From the NCBI GenBank assembly GCA_003056245.1, contig MVDH01000003.1, positions 1-64,000 of the forward strand: a stretch of 64,000 bases of DNA, given 5' to 3'. The notes beneath the pieces are model-generated. The model saw nothing but the letters and a program-made list of their open reading frames with translations. It was not told the origin of the DNA and ran no database searches. The position numbers and the translations under genes were made by a program. Shown here piece after piece: positions 24,386 to 34,048 of this stretch. This DNA comes from Cellvibrio sp. 79 (GTDB lineage: Bacteria; Pseudomonadota; Gammaproteobacteria; Pseudomonadales; Cellvibrionaceae). Each line of letters opens with the position of its first letter. Within the stretch, counting starts at the first letter, position 1.

Positions 24386-26845
24386 TTACAGTGGCGAGGT
24401 ATTCACAGGAGTTAGGTACACTTTGGATTTACTGATGTCGGTAGTTTTGCCGACAACCTCCAACGCGCCGTTCATACGAATATCGGCTGAAGAAGAACCG
24501 ATCATCAGATTAATTTTTCCCGGCTCCAGTACAAAATTCATATTGCGGTCATAAAACCCCAGTTGATTCGCCGCAAGGGTAAAAGTCACGCGCACAATTT
24601 GCTTCGGCTCAAGGTGAACACGCTTGAAGCCACGCAACAATTTTACCGGCTGGGTCACACTGGCTACCGGATCATTAATATATAACTGCACCACTTCATC
24701 ACCTGCGCGCGCGCCGGTATTGGAAATGGAAACACTGATATCGACAGTCTCACCTGCTTTGATTTGTGTTTTATTCCATTGCATATCCGCATAGCTGAAT
24801 TGCGTGTAACTCAAACCATAACCAAATGGATAAAGCGCATCGGTTTTATCAAATGCGTAACCGCGTTTTGCCGCCGGTTTGTAATTGTAATAAACCGGTA
24901 GATGGCCAACCGAGCGCGGCACACTCACCGGTAATTTGCCGCCGGGATTTACCTCGCCAAATAAAACGCGGGCGACCGCATGACCCGTTTCCTGGCCAAG
25001 ATACCAACCCTGCAAAATGGCCGGCGCCGTTTGCGCGAGCTTGCTAATGGCTAACGGACGACCGCCAATTAATAACACTACTGTTGGCTTGCCAGTGGCT
25101 AATATTGCATCGACAAGTTCTTGTTGTTCGCCCAATAAATCCAGGCTGGTTCGATCCCCTAAATGATTATCGCTCCAGGCCTCGCGCGAGGTCGCTTCGT
25201 TATCACCGACAACCACAATCGCCACGTCACTTTTTTTCGCAGCGGCAACGGCTTTTTCAATCATACCTTTGGTATCGACTTTCGTTGCCAATATTACTTC
25301 ATCGGTATGCCAGCGTTGTTTGGAACGAGTATTTGCAGCAGCAGAATCCGGATGCGAAGCCCACTTCTCAATAGCTAGCAATGTGCCTTTTTCATGATGA
25401 ATGGTGACATTGCGGCCCAGATATTCTTGCAACCCCTGCAAAATGCTAACGGTTTTTTTCGGGACATCGCTATAACCGCCAATCAGGGTTTCATCAACAT
25501 GTGGGCCGATCAGCGCTACAGTTTTCAATTTGGTTTTATCAAGCGGCAAAATATTTTTTTCGTTCTTTAACAGGATTAAAGATTTCTCCGCAACTTGCTG
25601 CGCAAACTTTGCGTGCCCAGCATTACCGACAAACTCATCCACATTGGTGGTATTGGTGTAGGGGTTGTCAAATAAGCCCAATGCAAATTTTTCATGTAGC
25701 ACACGAGCAACCGATTGATCGATTTGCTTGATGCTGATTTTTTTATCGTTCACTAATTGAATAAGCGTTTTGTAGGCATCACCATCCGGTGTTTCTACGT
25801 CAACGCCTGCCGTCATTGCCATTAGCGCAGCTTCAGATTTATTCGCTGCAAGGTGATGCCTGCCAATCAATTCAGCAATCGCAAAATAGTCGCTCACGAC
25901 TACGCCATTAAAATTCCATTCGCCGCGCAAAATGTTTTGCAGCAAATCCACATTGGAGTGGGATGGGATACCATCGATTTCGTTATAGGAAGCCATCACA
26001 CTGCGTGCATGCGCAATTTTCACGGCGGCTTCAAAAGGCGGCAAAAAATTTTCACGCAGACTGCGTTCGCCGATCGGTGCCGGTGCGGTGTTTAATCCGC
26101 CCGTTGGCTCTCCATGACCAGCCAAATGTTTTAGTGTGGCGATCACTCGATCTTTACCAATTCCATCACCGCTGCCTTGAAAGCCTTTAACGCTAGCCAC
26201 CCCCAACTCAGAAACCAGGTAAGGATCTTCACCTAATGTTTCTTCAATGCGCCCCCAGCGAGGATCACGCGCAACATCGAGTACAGGTGCTAATGCTTGA
26301 TGCGTGCCTATCGCACGCATTTCTTGCGCCGCTATGGTGTAAACCTGTTCCGCCATTGCTGGGTCCCAGGTACTTGCCAAACCAATGGCTTGCGGAAAAC
26401 TGGTCGCGTTGCGGCCCGCATGGCCGTGCAATGCCTCTTCGTGAAAAATAGCGGGGATTCCCAGGCGGGTATTTTCCACCAGATATTTTTGTACGGCGTT
26501 GGTAAATGCCAATGTTTGCGCCGGCGTTTTATTGGGTGTGAGGGTAGCTTTATTTTCTGCAGGACGCGCAACCTGCCCGATCCCACCGCCTAAAATTTCT
26601 TTTGCATGTTCGGGCGTAAATTCCCCGGCTTCGGTTTCAAGTTTCTGGCGTGCGACCCACACGGTTTGCAACTGAAGAACTTTTTCTTCCAACGTCATAC
26701 GCTTGAGCAAATCTTTTACCCGCGCATCAATTGGTTTATCAGGATTTTTATATAAAGGTTCCGCCGCAATGACGCTTGCGGAAATCGCCAATAATGTTGC
26801 ACTTACAACGAACATTTTCAGCCGATGAAAACATGAGGGTTGCAT
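24386..26845 (-). CDS. GH3 beta-xylosidase/beta-glucosidase
   Basis: The 819-residue secreted enzyme removes terminal sugar residues from beta-linked oligosaccharides. It has a signal peptide (to about ISASVIAAEP), an N-terminal TIM barrel with KHLAGHGEP and the nucleophile Asp319 in VVVSDYFAI, the alpha/beta sandwich domain with the GDNEATSREAW loop, and a C-terminal fibronectin III-like domain (TGARAGDEVVQLYI). It has no ExoP-type C-terminal module. SDYFAI-type nucleophile motifs occur in both glucosidases and xylosidases. The adjoining xylA/xylB genes favour activity on xylo-oligosaccharides, which is inference. GAGGAT precedes the ATG. Confidence 0.92.
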   Translation of the reverse strand: MQPSCFHRLKMFVVSATLLAISASVIAAEPLYKNPDKPIDARVKDLLKRMTLEEKVLQLQTVWVARQKLETEAGEFTPEHAKEILGGGIGQVARPAENKATLTPNKTPAQTLAFTNAVQKYLVENTRLGIPAIFHEEALHGHAGRNATSFPQAIGLASTWDPAMAEQVYTIAAQEMRAIGTHQALAPVLDVARDPRWGRIEETLGEDPYLVSELGVASVKGFQGSGDGIGKDRVIATLKHLAGHGEPTGGLNTAPAPIGERSLRENFLPPFEAAVKIAHARSVMASYNEIDGIPSHSNVDLLQNILRGEWNFNGVVVSDYFAIAELIGRHHLAANKSEAALMAMTAGVDVETPDGDAYKTLIQLVNDKKISIKQIDQSVARVLHEKFALGLFDNPYTNTTNVDEFVGNAGHAKFAQQVAEKSLILLKNEKNILPLDKTKLKTVALIGPHVDETLIGGYSDVPKKTVSILQGLQEYLGRNVTIHHEKGTLLAIEKWASHPDSAAANTRSKQRWHTDEVILATKVDTKGMIEKAVAAAKKSDVAIVVVGDNEATSREAWSDNHLGDRTSLDLLGEQQELVDAILATGKPTVVLLIGGRPLAISKLAQTAPAILQGWYLGQETGHAVARVLFGEVNPGGKLPVSVPRSVGHLPVYYNYKPAAKRGYAFDKTDALYPFGYGLSYTQFSYADMQWNKTQIKAGETVDISVSISNTGARAGDEVVQLYINDPVASVTQPVKLLRGFKRVHLEPKQIVRVTFTLAANQLGFYDRNMNFVLEPGKINLMIGSSSADIRMNGALEVVGKTTDISKSKVYLTPVNTSPL

Positions 26846-27050
26846 TTTTTATCCTCTTTGAGTCGATGTGTGTTTTTAATAGTTATGAATATTATTGTTG
26901 GATTTGTTACCGCACGGCCGATTTATCGAAACCGATATGCGCCAATAACTCTAGCGTATGCCCAGTGATACTTGCGTGGTTTTACATTTTTTAGCGCGTT
27001 TTTAATCGAGTGTTTTTTTGAGAGGACAAAAAAATAACGCCCATAAAAAA

Positions 27051-27092
27051 GCCGCTAAACATCACCCCATTACTGAGGCGATAGTTAGCGGC
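27051..27092 (-). terminator. terminator of the xylBA operon
   Basis: GCCGCTAA (27051-27058) pairs with TTAGCGGC (27085-27092), with further partial pairing inside. On the minus strand a run of six T follows. It lies 44 bases after the xylA stop and separates xylBA from the GH3 gene, so GH3 must have its own promoter in 26846-27050. Confidence 0.82.
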
Positions 27093-27135
27093 CAGAGGCT
27101 TTGCTAGAAAAATCGGTTAACGCAAGTGATCGTTA

Positions 27136-28467
27136 TTAACGAATGTAACGGTTAATAATGTTTTCGTACAATTCCTGGCGACCACTTTGCAGAGTCACTT
27201 CACCGCCTTTGTTGCCGATGTCAGCCAGTTGTTGCAGGGTCAGCTTGCCTTGTTCGTACGCAGCACCGTTACCAGTATCAAAAGTACTGTAACGATCTTT
27301 ACGCAGGCCTTCCAACGGAGATTGCTGGATCAGGCTATCAGCGATAATTAATGCGCGAGCAAAAGTATCCATACCACCAATGTGGCCGTAGAACATGTCT
27401 ACTGGATCTGGAGAGTTACGACGCACTTTCGCATCAAAGTTCACGCCGCCGCCTTGCAAACCACCAGCGCGCAAGAATACCAACATCATCTCAACCGTTT
27501 CGTTGATGTTGTAAGGGAACTGGTCAGTGTCCCATGCGTTTTGATAATCGCCGCGGTTAGCATCGAGTGAACCCAACATGCCAGCGTTAGCTGCTGCTTG
27601 CATATCGTGACACATGGTGTGGCCAGCGAGTGTTGCGTGGTTGGTTTCCAGATTCAATTTGAAATCTTTATCCAAACCGTGATTACGCAAGAAACCAATT
27701 ACGGTTTCAGCGTCGAAATCGTATTGATGCTTTGATGGCTCCATTGGTTTTGGTTCGATGAAGAACACACCTTTGAAACCTTGACCGCGCGCGTAATCGC
27801 GAGCCATGGTCAGGAAGCGCGCCATATGTTCTTGTTCGCGTTTCATGTCAGTGTTGAGCAAGCTCATGTAACCTTCACGGCCACCCCAGAACACATAGTT
27901 TTCACCGTTCAGTGCAATGGTTGCATCCAATGCGTCTTTCAATTGCGCACCGGCGTAAGCGACTACGTTGAAATCCGGGTTGGTTGAAGCACCGTTCATG
28001 TAACGTGGGTTAGAGAACAGGTTTGCGGTGCCCCACAACAATTTCACGCCCGATGCTTTTTGTTTTTCCTTCGCGTACTCAACAATAGTTTGCAAACGGC
28101 TGGACGTTTCTGCACGTGATGAACCTTCATCTACCAAATCCACATCGTGGAAGCAGTAGTAAGGAGTGCCAAGTTTAGTGATGAACTCGAACGCCGCATC
28201 CATTTTTTCACGCGCACGGCCAATTGGATCTTGCGTGGCAGCCCATGGGAAAATTTTGGTGCCCGGACCAAAAGGATCGTGGCCAGCGCCGCAGAAACTG
28301 TGCCAGTAGCAAGTGGCAAATTTGAAATGCTCTTTCAAGGTTTTGCCGGCAACTACGCGGTTTTCATCGTAATATTTAAACGCTAATGGATTGTCAGAAT
28401 CCGGACCTTCGAAACCGATTTTGCCAATACCGGGGAAGTATTCTTTGCTACCGAGAACAATACTCAT
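27136..28467 (-). CDS. xylA: xylose isomerase
   Basis: The 443-residue cytosolic enzyme converts D-xylose to D-xylulose. It is the long (class II) form. Metal and substrate residues are visible in [46 protein letters not shown] and GSLDANRGD. The ATG at 28467 is chosen because AAGGTG lies at proper distance; a GTG nine bases upstream overlaps that site. It is the second gene of a minus-strand xylB-xylA pair with a 73-base gap, closed by a hairpin. With the sugar symporter and the NrtR-type regulator nearby it forms the intracellular end of xylan use. Confidence 0.97.
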   Translation of the reverse strand: MSIVLGSKEYFPGIGKIGFEGPDSDNPLAFKYYDENRVVAGKTLKEHFKFATCYWHSFCGAGHDPFGPGTKIFPWAATQDPIGRAREKMDAAFEFITKLGTPYYCFHDVDLVDEGSSRAETSSRLQTIVEYAKEKQKASGVKLLWGTANLFSNPRYMNGASTNPDFNVVAYAGAQLKDALDATIALNGENYVFWGGREGYMSLLNTDMKREQEHMARFLTMARDYARGQGFKGVFFIEPKPMEPSKHQYDFDAETVIGFLRNHGLDKDFKLNLETNHATLAGHTMCHDMQAAANAGMLGSLDANRGDYQNAWDTDQFPYNINETVEMMLVFLRAGGLQGGGVNFDAKVRRNSPDPVDMFYGHIGGMDTFARALIIADSLIQQSPLEGLRKDRYSTFDTGNGAAYEQGKLTLQQLADIGNKGGEVTLQSGRQELYENIINRYIR

Positions 28468-28540
28468 AATTTTCACCTTGAGGATTTTTTACTAACACAA
28501 TTCAAAAAACTGTTTATCGCAAACCGGAATTTTCTGTTTA

Positions 28541-30025
28541 CTATTTTGGTAACAGCGCAACCCAGTTTTGATAAGCATCCTGATATTGGGCGAACAACGC
28601 TGCTTGTGGCTCCACCACACTCAAGCGTGTTAACCCGGTAAATGCTTCGCTCGCCGACGCGTAATAACCACTACCCAATGCCGCTGCGCGTGCTGCACCT
28701 TCAGCGCCATCGGTTTCAAACATTTCTACCGCTGCTTGTGTGGTATTCGCAAACGTTTGTGCGAATACATCACTTAAAAACATATTGCCTTTGCCCGCGC
28801 GCACCACTTCGCAACTACCACCCAATGATTTCAATACATCGAAACCCTGGTTAAGAGAGAACACAATGCCTTCTTGTGCCGCGCGCACCATGTGGCCTAA
28901 CCCGTGGCGATTGAAATCGAGATTGCGCAATTGCGCACCCGGATTTTTATTTTGGAAAATACGCTCTGCACCATTACCAAATGGATGGAACAACAAACCT
29001 TCACTGCCCACAGGAACAGCTTGCGCCAAATCATTTAATTGCGGATATGAAGGTGTTGCACCGGCAGCGCTAATAGTTTGGCGCAACCAGGAATACAAAC
29101 GGCCACAACCGTTCACACACACCAGAACGCCATTGCGTTTTTTCTCTTCGGTGCTGGTGACATGCAGGAAAGTATTTACGCGCGATGCGGTATCTGCTGC
29201 AGGTTGATCGGTCACACCGTAAATCACACCGGAGGTTCCCGCTGTCGCTGCAACTTCACCCGGTTCCAACACATTCAAACTGAATGCATTGTTGGGCTGA
29301 TCACCCGCGCGGTAGCAAATTTTTACACCGGAACGCAAACCCAATTCCGCCGCGATCGCATCGCTTACAACCGATTGAACACCAAAGCTCGGCGCGATTT
29401 CCGGAATCAATGCAGCATCAATTCCCCAGTGCGCAAGCAATTCAGTAGCAACACGATTTTCTTTGAAATCCCACAACGTGCCTTCAGACAAACCTGACGC
29501 GGTGGTGTTAATCACGCCGGATAATTTCATCGCGATGAAATCGCCGGGCAACATAATTTTGTGAATGCGCGAAAAAATGTCCGGTTGGTTTTCTTGCACC
29601 CAACGCAATTTTGCGGCGGTGAAATTGCCGGGAGAGTTTAGTAAGTGGCCGAAGCAATAATCGTGACCGAGATCGGTTAATGCTTTATTGCCCAAGGGCA
29701 CGGCGCGGCTATCACACCAGATAATGGAAGGGCGCAGCACTTGCTGGTTTTTATCAACGACAACCAGGCCATGCATTTGGTAGGAAATACCAATGGCATC
29801 AATTTGCTGCGCATTAAACGTGCCGCGCGCAACCAGACGCGCAAAACCCTGGCGTACGCAATCCCACCAGGTATCCGGATTCTGCTCGGCAAAGCCTGGT
29901 TGGGGGCTGTCGATAGCCAACTCAGAATCGGGATACGACAAGGCGCCAAGGCTCTTGCCGGTTTGGCCATCCAACACCGATAACTTAACTGAGGAACTAC
30001 CAACATCAATACCGAGAAACAGCAT
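28541..30025 (-). CDS. xylB: xylulokinase
   Basis: The 494-residue FGGY-family kinase phosphorylates D-xylulose to xylulose 5-phosphate, which enters the pentose phosphate pathway. The N-terminal ATPase motif FLGIDVGSSSVKLSVLD, the substrate loop ISYQMHGLV, the IIWCDSRA segment and the C-terminal VVRAGKGNMFLSDVFAQ region are characteristic. The usual GGG of the last motif is replaced here by RAGKGN, a common variant. It is the first gene of the xylB-xylA operon, preceded by a 403-base region shared with the divergent Nudix-type regulator. Confidence 0.96.
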   Translation of the reverse strand: MLFLGIDVGSSSVKLSVLDGQTGKSLGALSYPDSELAIDSPQPGFAEQNPDTWWDCVRQGFARLVARGTFNAQQIDAIGISYQMHGLVVVDKNQQVLRPSIIWCDSRAVPLGNKALTDLGHDYCFGHLLNSPGNFTAAKLRWVQENQPDIFSRIHKIMLPGDFIAMKLSGVINTTASGLSEGTLWDFKENRVATELLAHWGIDAALIPEIAPSFGVQSVVSDAIAAELGLRSGVKICYRAGDQPNNAFSLNVLEPGEVAATAGTSGVIYGVTDQPAADTASRVNTFLHVTSTEEKKRNGVLVCVNGCGRLYSWLRQTISAAGATPSYPQLNDLAQAVPVGSEGLLFHPFGNGAERIFQNKNPGAQLRNLDFNRHGLGHMVRAAQEGIVFSLNQGFDVLKSLGGSCEVVRAGKGNMFLSDVFAQTFANTTQAAVEMFETDGAEGAARAAALGSGYYASASEAFTGLTRLSVVEPQAALFAQYQDAYQNWVALLPK

Positions 30026-30428
30026 AAAGGCTCACAAATAGTCGAAGAGTGTTGTCAAATGTCAGCCGGACAGACAGGTGCCGGCAAAATTTTGATCAGT
30101 CGCCGCATTTTTATCGTTAACAACGCTACGGCAACGTTTGGCTTGCTAACAAGCATAGCTTATTGTCTATCTGACAACAAGATTCGAAGCTACAAAAACT
30201 CTGTTAAAAAGAATTAATTTTGTGGTGCAGGCGACACCATTACTAAAAACTGGCACCGGTTACATCAGACCGACTATAAAGAGCAGGAATCGATGGCATT
30301 ACAATCCGATTAACAGGCCTCGACCATTGGCACATCGGCTTATACAATGCCCATTGACCTGACCTATCAGGCAGCTGGATAACAGATGCCCATAACAATC
30401 AACTAACGCAAGCACCAGGGAGATTGCA
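30026..30428. other. regulatory region between xylBA and the Nudix regulator
   Basis: The 403 bases between divergent genes hold the xylB promoter. A perfect inverted repeat TTGTC-TATCT-GACAA lies at 30163-30177 and is the best operator candidate. A second, weaker symmetry, TGGTG/CACCA, lies at 30223-30239. On the minus strand TTGTCA within the palindrome could double as a -35 element. I see no RNA gene here. Confidence 0.45.
30163..30177. promoter_or_regulatory. candidate operator palindrome upstream of xylB
   Basis: TTGTC-TATCT-GACAA is perfectly symmetric, 138 bases upstream of xylB and about 250 from the divergent regulator gene. The assignment to that regulator is inference from position only. 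Confidence 0.4.
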
Positions 30429-31160
30429 GTGCCCAATACCCATATTCCCGGCAGCCAGACCAACATCAATTCGCTGAACCTTTCCGGCGATGTGATCAAA
30501 GCGCTGTCTATCGATAACCTGATTTTTGGACTCGATAACGATGAGCTAAAGATCCTGCTGGTGAAACAAACGGACCCATTGCACCAGGGTAGGTGGGCCT
30601 TACCCGGTGGCTGGATTCGCTACGATGAAAACCTGCGCGATGCAGCCTATCGCTTGCTGGAAGAATTAACCGGCGTGCGCGATTTATATCTGGAGCAGCT
30701 GAAAACCTTTGGCCGTGTTGATCGTTTTCCGTCCGAACGGGTAGTGACCATCGCCTATTACGCGTTGGTGAGCGCCGATAAGTTTTCGCTGGTAGCCGGT
30801 CAGAGCGCTGCCGATGTGAGTTGGCAAAGTGTGAATAATTTGCCGGATCTGGTATATGACCACGCGGAAATCGTAGCCCACGGTTTAAAAGTATTGCGTC
30901 ACCAGGTCTGCCATCAACCGATTGGCTTTAACCTGTTGCCGGAAAAATTTACCTTGCTGCAATTGCAGGCGCTTTACGAAGCGATCCTCAATACCAAATT
31001 GGATAAACCCAATTTCCGCCGCAAGATCATGAAGATGAATTTGCTCACTCCGTGTAACGAAAAGCAGCAGGGTGTTCCCCATCGCGCTGCCAGCCTTTAC
31101 CGGTTTGATGCCGATGCGTACAAGCATTTGAGCGAATCCGGATTTGCGTTTGAAATATAA
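30429..31160 (+). CDS. NrtR-type Nudix-related transcriptional regulator, probably for xylose genes
   Basis: The 243-residue protein combines an N-terminal Nudix fold with a C-terminal winged helix (LLPEKFTLLQLQALYEAI, then FRRKIMKMNLL), the architecture of NrtR-family repressors. The Nudix box is degenerate: in GWIRYDENLRDAAYRLLEEL two catalytic Glu positions of the REUXEE core are Leu. Hydrolysis is therefore unlikely, and the domain should act as a ligand sensor. The start is a GTG at 30429 after GGGAG. It lies between xylBA (divergent) and the sugar symporter (same strand, 184 bases on), so control of both is the simplest reading. The effector is unknown; a xylose-pathway sugar or sugar phosphate is inferred. 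Confidence 0.83.
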   Translation: MPNTHIPGSQTNINSLNLSGDVIKALSIDNLIFGLDNDELKILLVKQTDPLHQGRWALPGGWIRYDENLRDAAYRLLEELTGVRDLYLEQLKTFGRVDRFPSERVVTIAYYALVSADKFSLVAGQSAADVSWQSVNNLPDLVYDHAEIVAHGLKVLRHQVCHQPIGFNLLPEKFTLLQLQALYEAILNTKLDKPNFRRKIMKMNLLTPCNEKQQGVPHRAASLYRFDADAYKHLSESGFAFEI

Positions 31161-31240
31161 AGCAACCCTGAAATATAAGGAGCCTCTTGCACCACAAGAG
31201 GCTTCGTTCCACAGCAAAAAGCTTCAAAAATAACCTGACA

Positions 31241-31267
31241 GTGACATATAGTCACTAAAACTATAAT
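31241..31267 (+). promoter_or_regulatory. candidate promoter and operator of the sugar symporter gene
   Basis: A perfect -10 hexamer TATAAT (31262-31267) lies 15 bases after GTGACA. The palindrome AGTGAC-ATATA-GTCACT (31240-31256) covers the -35 side. A second symmetry, TATAGT/ACTATA (31247-31252 and 31260-31265), overlaps the -10. A protein bound here would block RNA polymerase. Start codon at 31345. Confidence 0.5.
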
Positions 31268-31344
31268 GAGTTAAGATCCGCGACCACCCGCCGTCCTGGC
31301 GGCACAAAACAACAGTAAAGATAATTCAATAACAGGTATCAAAC

Positions 31345-32790
31345 ATGAGCCATGCACCAATAGATTCTGGATCGGCGGGGGTCTCGGTTGTTGCGGGAGA
31401 ACGCAACATGACCTCCATCGTCATCATTAGTATTATCGCCACCCTCGGTGGTTTTTTGTTCGGGTTTGATAGTGGCGTCATTAACGGGACCGTTGATGGC
31501 CTTAAATTAGCGTTTGATTCCGAATCAGCGGGTACCGGTTTTAACGTCGCCAGTATTTTGTTGGGTTGTGCTGCCGGTGCGTTCTTTGCCGGTCCATTAT
31601 CGAACGTCTACGGTCGTCGCGGCATTCTGATTCTCGCCGCCATTCTGTTTATTTTGTCCTCCTGGGGCGCTGGTATTGCCACTTCTTCCATGGAGTTTGT
31701 GATCTATCGCCTGATCGGCGGCCTGGCGATTGGTGCGGCGAGTATTATTTGCCCGGCGTATATCAGTGAACTGGTTCCCGCTGAATTTCGCGGCAAGCTC
31801 AGTTCCATCCAGCAGATCGCAATCATCTCCGGCTTGACTGCTGCATTCCTTAGTAACTATGCACTGGCTCATGCAGCGGGCGGATCGATTCATCCGTTCT
31901 GGCTGGAGTACGAAGCCTGGCGCTGGATGTTCTGGGTCGGCGTTATTCCGGCCGCGATTTTCCTGTTCTCTTTATTAGCTATTCCGGAGAGCCCTCGCTA
32001 TCTGGTAACTCGCGGTAAAAACGAACAAGCACTTGCTGTATTAACCAAACTCTACGGTGCAACAACCGCGAAACAAACGGTGGCTGATATTTATAATTCC
32101 ATCGCCCATGACCACAAACCCAGCTTTTCAGATTTGATCGACAAAACCAAAGGCCGTGTTCGCCCGATTATCTGGATCGGTATTGGTTTGGCGATATTGC
32201 AGCAATTCGTGGGCATTAACGTTGTTTTCTACTACGGCGCGGTGCTTTGGCAAGCGGCCGGTTTCTCTGAAAATGATTCATTGATGATCAACATCGTGTC
32301 CGGTGTGGCCTCGATCGGTGCGTGTTTCATTACCTTCTTCCTGGTAGATAAAGTAGGTCGCAAACCGCTGTTGCTGGTGGGTTCTGTTGGTATGACCATC
32401 ACCCTCGCGCTGGTTGCCTATGCGTTTGCCGACGCACCGGTAGATGAGAACGGCAAGCTGATGCTCGAAGGTAACCTCGCCATACTGGCTTTGGTTGCAG
32501 CCAACCTCTACGTGGTTTTCTTCAATATGTCCTGGGGTCCAATTGTGTGGATTATGTTGGGCGAGATGTTCCCTAACCAGATCCGCGGCACCGGTCTGGC
32601 AGTGGCAGGTTTGGCGCAATGGCTGGCCAACTTCCTGATCACCTGGACTTTCCCAATGCTGCTTGGCTCTGCACTGGGCTTGTCCGGAGCCTACGGCATT
32701 TACATGGTCTGCTCATTGTTCTCGGTATTCTTTGTGATCTGGTGGGTGCGCGAAACCAAAGGCGTAACCCTGGAGCAAATGGAAGGCTAA
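31345..32790 (+). CDS. MFS sugar porter, probable xylose/H+ symporter
   Basis: The 481-residue inner-membrane transporter has twelve predicted helices and all sugar-porter motifs: GGFLFGFDSGVINGT in helix 1, an NVYGRRG loop (2-3), PESPRYLV after helix 6, the VGRKPLLLVG loop (8-9), and a C-terminal WVRETKGVTLEQMEG. QQFVGINVVFYYG in helix 7 contains the sugar-binding QQ/N cluster. It most resembles XylE/GLUT-type proton symporters. Its place between the xylose regulator and the xylan hydrolases supports D-xylose as substrate, but glucose or arabinose cannot be excluded. An operator-like palindrome lies at its promoter, and a strong terminator follows. Confidence 0.92.
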   Translation: MSHAPIDSGSAGVSVVAGERNMTSIVIISIIATLGGFLFGFDSGVINGTVDGLKLAFDSESAGTGFNVASILLGCAAGAFFAGPLSNVYGRRGILILAAILFILSSWGAGIATSSMEFVIYRLIGGLAIGAASIICPAYISELVPAEFRGKLSSIQQIAIISGLTAAFLSNYALAHAAGGSIHPFWLEYEAWRWMFWVGVIPAAIFLFSLLAIPESPRYLVTRGKNEQALAVLTKLYGATTAKQTVADIYNSIAHDHKPSFSDLIDKTKGRVRPIIWIGIGLAILQQFVGINVVFYYGAVLWQAAGFSENDSLMINIVSGVASIGACFITFFLVDKVGRKPLLLVGSVGMTITLALVAYAFADAPVDENGKLMLEGNLAILALVAANLYVVFFNMSWGPIVWIMLGEMFPNQIRGTGLAVAGLAQWLANFLITWTFPMLLGSALGLSGAYGIYMVCSLFSVFFVIWWVRETKGVTLEQMEG

Positions 32791-32808
32791 AATATTCCCG
32801 GTTTTACC

Positions 32809-32842
32809 AAAGGGCGATTCATGCACATGAATCGCCCTTTTT
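32809..32842 (+). terminator. strong terminator after the sugar symporter
   Basis: AAAGGGCGATTCAT (32809-32822) pairs perfectly with ATGAATCGCCCTTT (32827-32840) around GCAC and continues into T. Confidence 0.9.
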
Positions 32843-32967
32843 ATTTTCTGGTGATTTATTTCTGGTATGAAAATCCGAGCTGGATCAAATTTTGCTCGTG
32901 AAAACCGATTACGCCTTGCCATGCGGCATTCGTCGCTAAATTTTGCAATCCAGAAAAGGAGCGCGCC

Positions 32968-34023
32968 ATGACTACCGAGGCTGATGTAAAACCTGCCCTG
33001 CTCTTGGAAAAAATACCCAACCTGGACGGATTAAGAGCATTTGCCTGCATATTTGTGGTGATATCGCATATCCCCAAAGCAGGTTTTGCTGGCCTGATCG
33101 GTGCGGTCGGCGTTGGCGTGTTTTTTACCCTGAGCGGGTTTTTAATGGGCTACCTTTATGCGCGCCAGCCCTGTAATTCCGCCAGCGTCCATCACTATGC
33201 GATTGCGCGTTTTGCACGCATAGTTCCGATTTACTGGTTGGTAATCAGCCTGTGTGTGTTGCTATCAATGATTGAGGGCGGGGATTTTCCATTGCGTATT
33301 GATACCCTCGGCAGCATCGTTCGCCATTATGGATTGGGCGGAAATGTTGGTCCTTTCTGGTCCATTCCATTGGAAATCCAGTATTACGTATTTTTTGTAT
33401 TCATCTGGTATTGCCTGAGCCTGCGCCAAAAAACATCGCTCCCGCTCCTGTTTGCCGGTTTAGTGTGCATTGTATTGATAGCGACCAATGATCATTGGCC
33501 CAACCTGAGCCTGCCCAATAAATTACATTTTTTCCTGGCCGGCACTATCGCCGGTATCGCACCCCGGGCCTTTTGGACAACACAGAAACGAGCCCCCTTG
33601 TTAATCGCCCTGCAATTAATTGCCCTTGCCGCAATCCTTTTTCCACTTTCATTGAACTATGATTCAGAACGATTTTATGACTCGATAGGGCTCAGCGTTG
33701 CCTTTGCGCTGGCGATTTACCTGCTGTCATTCTCCACCAAAGTTAGCGCGGCCCTACTGGCATCCAAACCGATCCGTAAGATCGGGCAGGCCAGTTTTTC
33801 CATTTATCTCATTCACGTCTTGGTGCTTTATTACGGAGCGCAACTACTGCAACTGGATCATCATCATTTCCACCCGCTGTGGTTACTGACCGCCGTAGCG
33901 GCAACAGCACTACCGATAGTGATTTCCCATTACATTGAAATGCCTTTACAACGGGTAAGCCGCGACCAGTTGCGTCGCCTCTTTACTCGCTCATCGCCCG
34001 CCCGCGTGGCGCAGATGAGCTAA
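32968..34023 (+). CDS. acyltransferase 3 (OafA-type) membrane protein
   Basis: The 351-residue integral membrane protein is an acyltransferase-3 family member, which O-acylates sugars of polysaccharides, glycolipids or glycans. The signature NLDGLRAFACIFVVISHI at the N-terminus carries the catalytic His of helix 1, and HYAIARFARIVPIYWLV follows. GQASFSIYLIHVLVL near the C-terminus is also typical. There is no SGNH domain. AAAGGAG precedes the ATG. It stands alone between two terminated or spaced units inside the xylan island. Acylation of xylan-derived sugars is conceivable, but a cell-envelope target is at least as likely. Confidence 0.87.
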   Translation: MTTEADVKPALLLEKIPNLDGLRAFACIFVVISHIPKAGFAGLIGAVGVGVFFTLSGFLMGYLYARQPCNSASVHHYAIARFARIVPIYWLVISLCVLLSMIEGGDFPLRIDTLGSIVRHYGLGGNVGPFWSIPLEIQYYVFFVFIWYCLSLRQKTSLPLLFAGLVCIVLIATNDHWPNLSLPNKLHFFLAGTIAGIAPRAFWTTQKRAPLLIALQLIALAAILFPLSLNYDSERFYDSIGLSVAFALAIYLLSFSTKVSAALLASKPIRKIGQASFSIYLIHVLVLYYGAQLLQLDHHHFHPLWLLTAVAATALPIVISHYIEMPLQRVSRDQLRRLFTRSSPARVAQMS

Positions 34024-34048
34024 AACGCGCTTACTATTCCTTACAGTA

